Below, piece by piece: positions 56,944 to 64,000 of a stretch of 64,000 nt of DNA. The translations under genes were made by a program, and so were the position numbers. The notes below the pieces were generated by a model, which ran no database searches, was not told the DNA's origin, and was given only the letters and a program-made list of their open reading frames with translations. This DNA is from Hansfordia pulvinata. Taxonomy: Eukaryota; Ascomycota; Sordariomycetes; Xylariales. The stretch lies in NCBI GenBank assembly GCA_006538405.1, contig BJKQ01000012.1, forward strand, positions 1,151,001 through 1,215,000. The letters run 5' to 3'. Numbering within the stretch: the stretch's first letter is position 1; every line of letters starts with the position of its first letter.

Positions 56944-57934
56944 TCATGCCTGGGAGCCGCCACGACCCCCAGGCTTCCTGATGAGGATATCCAGCCTCAG
57001 GGGCGCCTCGAGCTGGCGCCCCGGCAGCGGCGTCCCGACATCGAGCGCGTCGACCACCTCGAACCCGTGCTTCAGGTACAGCGGCGTCACCTGGCTGATG
57101 GCGTCCACGTACGTCGCGATGCCCTGGGCGTCGGCCAGGTCGAGCACGGGGCGGAGCAGCGCCGAGGCCAGGCCCCGCCCGCCGTGGGCCGGGTGCGTGA
57201 AGAGCACGGAGAGTCCTGGAGGGTCCGAGGCGCCCGCATCCTCGCTTTTGTTAGTCATTACCGAGGCCGAAGTGCATCGTGGGTGGAAGGGGAACGGGGG
57301 GTCCTGTCTGGGAAGGCGACGAACCCAACTTGTCGCCCGCGCCCCATTTCTCCGCCATGGCCTTCGACCCGGCAGTCAGTTCGCGGTAGAAGCCCACGTT
57401 GGCGCCCTGCGGCGGCGGCTGGCGGCCTTTCCTCTCCGCGCCGGTCAGGACCCGGGCCTGGGTCCCGGCCCCGACGCCGCCTGTGGTTGCCGACTCGCCC
57501 GGGAAGGCGAAGCCCTCATCCATGCCCGTCATGCCCGGCGGGACGTTCCACCTGGCGAACGCGACGGCCTCGGCCCCCTCGTTGTCGTCGCCAGCTGCGC
57601 GGCTGTGGGTGATCTTGAAGACCTGGTCCCCCGGGTCGGAGAAGGCGCCCCTGTAGCGCTCCAGCACCCACTCGCGCACGGCCTCGTCGTCGTGCTGACT
57701 GGGGGCGGGGGACGATGTCGACGACGACGACGCCGACGACGCCGGCGTGGGCGCGGGCGCGGGCGCGGGCGGCCACCAGCACGAGAACGCCGAGTTCCCG
57801 AAGGACGCGAGGTAGACGTCGAGCAGCTGCGGCATGTCGGCCGGCTCACCGCGGGCGAGCGCGTAGCCTGGCGGCAGCAGCCCGACCGGCGCGGGGAACG
57901 GCAGTCGAGATGGGGGGAGAGAATGGCTGCCCAT
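56944..57934 (-). CDS. GNAT-family N-acetyltransferase, 314 aa
   Basis: Exon 1 57934-57262, exon 2 57215-56944; the small 46-nt intron has a GTAATG donor and a CTAAC branch-like sequence. The acetyl-CoA binding loop HPAHGGRGLASALL (Q/R-x2-G-x-G/A type) and the following LADAQGIATYVDAI and YLKHGFEVVD match the C-terminal half of GNAT proteins. The N-terminal part has a YALARGEPADMPQLLDVYL strand-helix start and a Ser/Pro-rich insert from microsatellite sequence (GGCGCG and GAC repeats at 57715-57775). Substrate unknown; small-molecule acetylation is the usual role of such fungal GNATs. Confidence 0.85.
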
Positions 57935-58867
57935 GGTTGCGGTGTATTCGAGGTCTTGCTGAGGTAGCCGCTGATCTTGAAGGCACCTGAACTTGGTTTC
58001 AGGAACAGAGGAAAGGGCCGGAATTCTGGTTCTGATGAGGCCCTGTTCCTAGCGGGCCTGTATCACGGGAGTGGATGGGACGATTGGTCTGACTCTATGT
58101 GAATCCTGGCATGTACCTAAGGTACTGACTTGCGGTGATGCGATCTTGCCTGTACCCACGCGGTCCTGTCTCGAGTGGTTTCGTATATTCCGACGAGTTC
58201 TTAGTATGCGCAAGACGCGGATGGCTCTATATAGACCCTCTTCCTCAAGCGGAATGTCCGGGCAGTGGTCCGAGGACCGACCTGGTGGCCGAACTGACGG
58301 GACGGAGACGCGCTTCGGCTTCGGCTTCGGCTCCGCCTCTGCCTCTGCCTCCGCCTCCGCCTCCGCCTCCGTCCCTGTCGAGCCCTGGGACAAGAAGCAA
58401 CATGGCGTCTCATCTTGTTTCCAGCTTACAATTCCGCGTCAACCCAGGATTTGGACTCTTGGTTGACAGATGGACCGTACTCAAGGAGTCTGGCATTTCT
58501 TCAGGCTGGTCAATCGAGTACTGTGATGATCCGGCGTGCTAATGGGCCGCCTGCACCGTAATAGACACGAAACTGTACCGTATCGGGCTCGTTACGGATG
58601 CAGCGCGACAGAACCGGGAGACGCGACCAGACCCGCTTTATTTCGCCTCTGTAGCTCTCTGATTGGCCCCAGCGCGGCTCTACTGAAATTCCGTCAAACT
58701 CGAAGAGAACAGCCCATCTCGAGAAAATATCCCAGCTTCACGACGGCCCCAATCGCGACCCTGCCAACGCCACGACTCGACGCCATCACCACCTCCCCCC
58801 ACCTCTCGAACCACCCACCCTAACCGCCGCCCCCCTTCCACACCGCCTCCTACGGTCCAGAGGTGCG
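57935..58867. other. Intergenic with hexamer repeat
   Basis: Divergent promoters of the GNAT gene and uS5m. Contains a GCTTCG/GCCTCC hexamer tract at 58316-58372. CT- and AC-rich before 58868. Confidence 0.5.
58316..58372. repeat. GCCTCC/GGCTTC hexamer tract
   Basis: Nine or so imperfect six-nt units. Confidence 0.85.
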
Positions 58868-60409
58868 ATGAGTGTGGCACGGCCAGCGGGCAGCATGCTC
58901 GCGAGGCGCATGGCCGCGGCGTCGGCTGCCGCGCCCGCCGCCTTCCACAAGCCCGCCGCCGCGGCATTGGCTTGCACCTCTCCCTCAGCACACCCCGTGG
59001 CGGCGTTCCACGGCTCGGCCCAGCTGGGCAAGAAGCGCTCGCGCTTCCGGAGCATCCACCTCGACGAGCTCGGCCTGTCGACCGACGAGAGCCTGGATGC
59101 CTTCAGCAAGGCGGCCTTCCCCGACTACACGGAGAAGGAGAAGGACATTCTGCGCGAGCAGTACACGCCGCAGCAGATGGAGGCGCTGGAGGCCGGCGAG
59201 GCGGCCGTCGACCCCCGCGACCTGGCCGTCCAGGGCCGCCTGCGGACCGACCGGCACGCGCTGCACTACGTCGAGGACTTCCGCAAGACCCGCCCCTCTG
59301 TCGACCGGATCGCCCCCACCGAAGCCCACCCCAGCAGGCCGCGGCCTCGCTGGCTGAACGAGGACGAGATGGACATTGACATGCAGGGCTGGATGGGCAG
59401 CCTGATCCCCGAGCACCTCCAGAAGCTCGTGGCCGACGTGCCGCGCTCCGACGAGGAGCTGATGGAGCGCCAAAACCGCATAGACGCCATGGACAAGCAC
59501 GAGCACGCCGCGTTCGTCGCCGAGGAGGCCAGGGCCTTCCACGAGCGCATCAAGCCCCTGACCGAGTACCTGGAGGAGGTCCTGCCCCGCGAGAGTTACA
59601 AGTTCCTCTACGAGCGCTCCGCGCTCAACGACTCGGCCCGCCCCTTCGACCGCTCGGCCGTGTCGCCCGACCTGGGCGAGAAGATTGCCGGCGTCAGCGG
59701 CAAGGGCCCCGAGAAGGTGGACGAGAGGGTCGAGGCGATGGACCCCGAAGGCGACTACCGAGTCCTGGAGAAGAGGCTGGACTTGCCTGTCCAGACTCTT
59801 TTCAACATCAATACCAAGGTGGTGGCAATGCGCTCGGTGGCCAACCAGACGCGTCTGGGCAAGATACGACAGACCTGGTGCCAGTCCATTGCCGGCAACA
59901 TGGACGGCATGATCGGCGTGGGCGAAGCCAAGGACGTCGAGCTGACGGTCGCCCAGTACAAGTCCAAGTTCCTCGCCATCCGGAACATGCGGCCCATCCC
60001 GCGTTACGAGGACCGCACCATCTTTGGCAATGTCGAGACCAAGGTCGGTGCCACCATTGTCAAGATGGCAGCACGACCCCCAGGTGAGTTTTTTTTTCTT
60101 TTCCCTCGTTCTTCTTTTCCCTCGTTCTTCTTTTCCCCCTTATTCTTCCCGGCCACAAACGGGACCATGCTGACAATTGCCGCGCCAGGATTCGGACTCC
60201 GCACGTCGCCTCGCCTCTACGAGGTCCTCCGCCACGCGGGCATCAAGGACATTGCCTGCAGCCTGCCGCGCGGCCGCAACCCCATGAACTCGGTCAAGGC
60301 CTGCCTGCAGGCCCTGGCCACGCAGCAGAACCCGGAGGACCTGGCCCTCGGCCGCGGCAAGAAGTTTGTCGACGCCCGCAAGGTCTACTTTGGCGGCAAC
60401 GTCTTATAA
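58868..60409 (+). CDS. mrps5: Mitochondrial small ribosomal subunit protein uS5m (Mrps5)
   Basis: Exons 58868-60083 and 60189-60409; 478 aa after removing the 105-nt intron. A presequence of about 50 residues precedes the mature start near FHGSAQLGKKR. A long fungal N-terminal extension leads to the S5 RNA-binding fold: LPVQTLFNINTKVVAMRSVA, MIGVGEAKDVELTVAQYKSK, and the second half FGLRTSPRLYEVLRHAGIKD followed by LPRGRNPMNSVKACLQAL. It binds 15S rRNA near the mRNA entry channel. The intron keeps the reading frame and has no stop, so an unspliced mRNA would still translate with 35 extra residues; the usual homology of the flanks and GTGAGT/CAG ends argue that it is removed. Confidence 0.93.
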   Translation: MSVARPAGSMLARRMAAASAAAPAAFHKPAAAALACTSPSAHPVAAFHGSAQLGKKRSRFRSIHLDELGLSTDESLDAFSKAAFPDYTEKEKDILREQYTPQQMEALEAGEAAVDPRDLAVQGRLRTDRHALHYVEDFRKTRPSVDRIAPTEAHPSRPRPRWLNEDEMDIDMQGWMGSLIPEHLQKLVADVPRSDEELMERQNRIDAMDKHEHAAFVAEEARAFHERIKPLTEYLEEVLPRESYKFLYERSALNDSARPFDRSAVSPDLGEKIAGVSGKGPEKVDERVEAMDPEGDYRVLEKRLDLPVQTLFNINTKVVAMRSVANQTRLGKIRQTWCQSIAGNMDGMIGVGEAKDVELTVAQYKSKFLAIRNMRPIPRYEDRTIFGNVETKVGATIVKMAARPPGEFFFLFPRSSFPSFFFSPLFFPATNGTMLTIAAPGFGLRTSPRLYEVLRHAGIKDIACSLPRGRNPMNSVKACLQALATQQNPEDLALGRGKKFVDARKVYFGGNVL

Positions 60410-61369
60410 GCGCGGCCTGGCCGGCAGCGGGCTGGCTCCAGACGCAAACGATTCGGAGGAGATCCGTTTTCGAGAAAGAAAAAAGAAAGACGAAACCAAA
60501 CAAAGGGGCGTGGTGGGCGATGTTGAGAGCGCGGAGGGGGCTTTGTCGGCTCCCCCTCCCGCGCGCGTTGTACCTTATACTGTTGTACTGTAGTAAAAGA
60601 GGGTTAGACGGGACGTGAGGGTCAACCAGGAGGTCGGGTCTCGTCGGATGCGCAGTCTCCGGCACGTCTACTGCCGGTTTCCGCGAAGCGGTGGCGGCGA
60701 CCTGTCTGATGCTCATGTCCGTCTTTGTATAAACTGATTGCTCAATGAAACCAAATTAGACCATGAAACCTGGTGGAGATCGCGCGGCGTGGCTGTTGGG
60801 CGTGCAGGATGTCGGAGTGTTCCGGCTCGCATGTGCATGCGGCTGTGATTCAGCGCTACCCGGCACTCGGCCAGTTTTTGTATTTCATGTCTGAACGCGA
60901 CAACCGAGGCAGCCAGATCCGGCCGGCATATTCTTCTCCTGTTCTTTCTTTCCCCGGATCACTCGTTCGAAGGCCAGAGCCGTCGCAACCAACAGGGCAC
61001 CAACCGCCGTTTGGGTGCTTTTCGCGCGTCAAGGAAGTTGAGCGTCGAGTACTGTTCTTTCTACGAGTCCTATGTGAGTCTCATGTGAGGACAGCTGTTT
61101 GCCCCTTTAATGTGGATAGGCAGCCATTGCAGTCTCTTGATATTTTTTGTTTCAAGAGTCGGTATCACTTGAATTTGCTAGCTTCGTCAAACCGGCCAAT
61201 GGACAGCGCGCGACGCACCTGACTCTCGCAGTCGCGTGGTCATTAGCTGGAGACAATTGTGTCCAATTCTTGCATTCAACATATATATACACACCTTGAA
61301 GGAAGACAGTAGATACAAAACGCGACATCCAAACCCCTGCCGCAAACTCATCGACAGACCGACAACTTA
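60410..61369. other. Intergenic, about 0.95 kb
   Basis: Three-prime region of uS5m and of the P450 relic. No gene seen. Confidence 0.5.
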
Positions 61370-61800
61370 AGCAGCCTTCGCCGCCCGGGCACCACCACCG
61401 CGAGGCAGGTCCGCCCTCCTCCTGAACTGGCAGACGGGCCCGGACTGCCTGCTGACGAAGCAGCAGTAGATCTGGAACTCGTCCCTGCAGGCCCTGCCCT
61501 CGGTCGCGGAGCCCGTGCCCTCGCCGAGCCCGCTGCCCCGCTCGGGGCGCAGGTCGAACTCCCAGACCAGCCGCGCCAGGATGTACGACATCTCCTGGTT
61601 GCGCCACGTGCTTTTGCCGAGCCAGCTGCTCGACCGCCCGGCCCCGAAGGGGGGGGGGTTGTACCCTTAGGCCTGCCCTGCGCCCGGCCCGCGCGCAGCA
61701 GCTTCTTGGAGGCGCTGACGCCCCCCTCCTCGCCGCTGTCGCCCTGAAGGAAGCGCTCAGGACGGTAGTCGGCAGTGGTCAGGGACATGTCAGCGCTGAA
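61370..61800 (-). pseudogene. C-terminal cytochrome P450 relic
   Basis: On the minus strand, segments typical of the last third of a fungal P450: TTADYRPERFLQGD (about 61770-61728), a disturbed heme region FGAGRSSSWLGKSTW in another frame (about 61645-61602), and the L-helix plus end MSYILARLVWEFDLRP (61591-61544). The FxxGxRxCxG motif has no Cys in register. The earlier part of the gene is not found upstream; a run of 25 G (61854-61878) lies just beyond the first segment. The C-terminal helix pattern recalls CYP65-like enzymes, an inference. Apparently a truncated, dead copy. Confidence 0.68.
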
Positions 61801-61853
61801 GAAGGGGGGCGAAGGAGAGCCGTAAGGCGGCCGACTTGGGTCCGCGTTGGCGC

Positions 61854-61878
61854 GGGGGGGGGGGGGGGGGGGGGGGGG
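61854..61878. repeat. G25 homopolymer
   Basis: Twenty-five consecutive G, interrupting the region upstream of the P450 relic. Long G runs are hard to sequence, so the exact length is doubtful. Confidence 0.85.
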
Positions 61879-63465
61879 TCCGTGCAGCGTCCTGCGACGC
61901 CTTGGGCGAGGAGCAGTCCGACACACCCGGTCGGGGCCCGTTACCGCGCGCCTCCCGCCCGTGCCGCAGGTGCCGCTCCCCCGCCCGCGAATCGCCAGCG
62001 CCATCCAGCGGGCCGTTACTCCAGGCCCGCCAGCCCGGGAAAGCGGAGACTCGCCGCCCGATGCTGCCGTCACAGAAACCCGTCCGATGCGTGTCGGCCT
62101 CGAGGGCTGTCGACTCAAGCGCCCCCCCCCCCTCCCCCTCCCCACGCTGGTCACTCATCGGCCGTCTTCCCTGGCCAGGGAGAGGGAAGCCAGCACGGTC
62201 TGGCCAGTCTACGTAGGTACGTAATGGACCGCAACCTTCGTGACTGGCACCCCCCCGGGGATGCCTCGAAATCACGGGTTCAAATCATGGAGTCGCCCAG
62301 AGAGAGACTAGAGTAGGGTACACATGGCTGAACAATACCGGCTTTGCGACTCGGCGAGTTTCAGAGGAACATAATCTCTCTGTACGGAGACGCTTTGGAG
62401 CGAGGTGTGTAAAACAATCCTGCTTCTTCACACTCTTCAAATACATTAGCAGGTATTTAGGAACTGTACAAGGTTAGTTCGCTTCATTGAGTGGTTCGAG
62501 CCAGCCGTAAATAAGATATAAGTCTAGATTCTACATGTTAGCAACCAGCGGCGCTGTATCCACTACATTACTGACACCACGTGTAGGCGAGGCGGCGGTG
62601 GACGAGGTGGACGAGGTGGCAACCGTGGCAGTGCAGTGGTGGCAGTGATGAGACTGGTGTTCTTAGGTTTTCCGCTTGCATTTACCTACCTCTGATCAAT
62701 GTACATGTTGGTGCAAGCAAGCACACTCGAGTGGCTCTCCGTCGTTGTCTCTTTGAATGGATGGCGCTGCGTTGGACCCCGCCGTGCGGAAGGAAGCGCG
62801 GCCGCGGACGAGGAGCGCCGGGCTCTCGCGTCGTCCTCCACGCCACTCGGCCTATCAGAATAAGGACAAATAGAGAGAGAGAGAGAGAGAAGGAAAGCAC
62901 TCGCAACGCAGTTCCAACTTGCCGCCCTCGTCGCCACCCTCTAGCTGCTGCTGCTGTCCGCCAGCTCGCTCTCCGCGCTTCGTCAGATGGCAGGCAGGTA
63001 AGAGTGACCAGGGCCACGCCAGGAGTATCGTGTCGGAGCTACCGATACAGCATCAAAAAACCCAGTCTTGGTCTGCAACACACTGTCTGTTTCACTGGAG
63101 AGATGGATCCTGTTGGAGATGGTGGGAACGCCGGGTGAAGGCTGTGCTGAGGCGATGCTCTTTGGGGTTTCGGCGTTTAGTGACCGCCACCTTAAAAGAC
63201 AGTCGAGCATCCCCTTGACTTGTGGCTCGCCGTTTTTCTCTGTCTGCTTTGCTACGTACTTGAAGTAGATATTCTATTCCCATAGTTCAAGTGAGCAACC
63301 ACTCTTCTCAAGCCCGATGCCCGCTTTGTTGCTCCTCTGTACCAGCATAAAAGTGTCCAGCAACGGTCGAGGATCACACCGAGATGGACCGAGCCCAAGA
63401 GGTCCATCTGGCTTGGATTGCTCTCGATCACTCTCGATCAGACGAGCTGCCCCACGCGGACTCAG
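61879..63465. other. Intergenic, 1.6 kb
   Basis: (GA)9 at 62873-62890 and GAGGTGGAC-type repeats near 62590-62640. No gene seen. Confidence 0.5.
62873..62890. repeat. (GA)n microsatellite
   Basis: Nine GA units. Confidence 0.9.
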
Positions 63466-63990
63466 TCACCCACACCGGATCCTGTACCAGTCGGCCGGCA
63501 GGTAGTACGTGTTGAGCAGCTCCGGGTCCCGCAGCCTGGGTCGGAGCCAGGTGACGTCGCGGCATTCGCCGTGCTGCAGCCCGTCGTAGCCCAGCTTGTA
63601 CCCCAGGCCCTCGGCCTGCTTCCAGTCCTTGTCGCTCGAGGACCAGACCAGGTCGGCCTCGTCGCAGTGGTGGCGGCCCTTTCTGCCCGCCGGGCCCGCC
63701 GGGCCCCCCGAGAAGACCTCGAAGACGCAGGCGCCCTCGGCCTCCCGGTCCCAGTCCGCCACGATCCGCACTGACCTGTACGCGTTCCAGCCGAGATCCG
63801 GCTCGATCCGGGTGCAGGGCTCGCTCTGCCCCGCCTCGACTCGGAATGCCTTCCCTCGTGTTGGTGTCAAGTACCCTCCTGGGCACTTTGGGTCCTCGAA
63901 GATGCGCACCGTGCCCTCCGCCGCGACGCGTACCGCGGCGCACCACGCCAGCAGAGCGGCCGCCCACGCTCTCACGCCGGGAACCTTCAT
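63466..63990 (-). CDS. Small secreted cysteine-containing protein, 174 aa
   Basis: Single exon, complete. Signal peptide MKVPGVRAWAAALLAWCAAV with likely cleavage after VAA at about residue 24. Six cysteines in the mature part (KCPGG, PCTRI, ACVFE, HCDEA, ECRDV, IRCG), consistent with disulphides. The second half has WKQAEGLGYKLGYDG and ends ADWYRIRCG. No family recognised; it could be an effector-like or wall-associated protein, which is unproved. It starts ten nt from the window end, so its promoter is outside. Confidence 0.75.
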   Translation of the reverse strand: MKVPGVRAWAAALLAWCAAVRVAAEGTVRIFEDPKCPGGYLTPTRGKAFRVEAGQSEPCTRIEPDLGWNAYRSVRIVADWDREAEGACVFEVFSGGPAGPAGRKGRHHCDEADLVWSSSDKDWKQAEGLGYKLGYDGLQHGECRDVTWLRPRLRDPELLNTYYLPADWYRIRCG

Positions 63991-64000
63991 GGTGGCCGAG

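Noticed and set aside
58135..58542. Plus-strand frame of 135 codons
   Set aside because: Its composition comes from the hexamer repeat at 58316-58372; no conserved motif.
62221..62310. Possible tRNA from GGGTTCAAATC
   Set aside because: T stem does not pair and no D or anticodon arm was found.

Overview
The window looks like nuclear DNA of a filamentous ascomycete (Pezizomycotina, probably a Sordariomycete; the species cannot be told from the sequence). The evidence is short spliced introns with GTRAGT donors and pyrimidine-AG acceptors, GC-rich coding exons, CT-rich promoters, many microsatellites, and fungal families such as Mnn11-type GT34, Ara2-type aldo-keto reductase, a Sly41-like transporter and a secreted ascorbate-oxidase-like multicopper oxidase. 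There are no operons; neighbouring genes appear functionally unrelated, as is normal for a fungal chromosome.

Layout. 0.1-1.4 kb: an unknown 298-aa protein (-). 1.7-2.2 kb: two diverged copies of a repeat whose differences are mostly C/T and G/A, resembling repeat-induced point mutation. 2.6-3.8 kb: a cytochrome P450 relic (-). 4.5-6.1 kb: a purine/cytosine permease relic (+) ending in a CTG-repeat expansion. 8.3-10.6 kb: multicopper oxidase (+) with a short upstream ORF. 11.2-12.0 kb: mitochondrial GrpE. 13.5-15.1 kb: secreted HtrL/YibB-like protein (-). 15.6-17.0 kb: Arp6 (-). 17.5-20.3 kb: 879-aa ankyrin protein (-). 23.0-23.8 kb: frataxin (-). 25.1-25.9 kb: secreted thaumatin-like protein (-). 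26-31.3 kb: no recognisable gene. 31.3-32.6 kb: coiled-coil fungal protein with an early stop. 33.0-34.3 kb: aldo-keto reductase with several frameshifts (-). 36.1-37.5 kb: FAD monooxygenase. 38.7-39.9 kb: membrane RING-CH protein. 41.1-42.2 kb: Mnn11-like mannosyltransferase. 43.5-44.5 kb: coiled-coil hypothetical (-). 45.5-47.4 kb: SF3B2/Cus1 (-). 49.2-51.0 kb: Sly41-like transporter. 52.5-54.1 kb: cytochrome P450 (-). 56.9-57.9 kb: GNAT acetyltransferase (-). 58.9-60.4 kb: mitoribosomal uS5. 61.4-61.8 kb: C-terminal P450 relic (-). 63.5-64.0 kb: small secreted cysteine-rich protein (-).

Housekeeping genes (GrpE, Arp6, frataxin, SF3B2, uS5m) and several secretory or cell-surface genes (Mnn11, RING-CH, multicopper oxidase, HtrL-like) have intact frames once introns are removed. 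Six loci do not. Four (two P450 relics, permease, aldo-keto reductase) carry several frameshifts or lost segments, with simple-sequence tracts inside or beside the old coding region. Two (Sly41-like, P450 at 52.5 kb) are intact except for one or two single-base deletions, at least one of them in a C/G run, so assembly error is a live alternative there. I found no convincing tRNA, rRNA, CRISPR array or intact transposon. The most unusual non-coding signal is the 8-mer TACTCGTA/TACGAGTA, counted 19 times by eye, about ten times the chance expectation, and concentrated at 21.0-22.7 kb, where it forms a perfect 20-bp palindrome.
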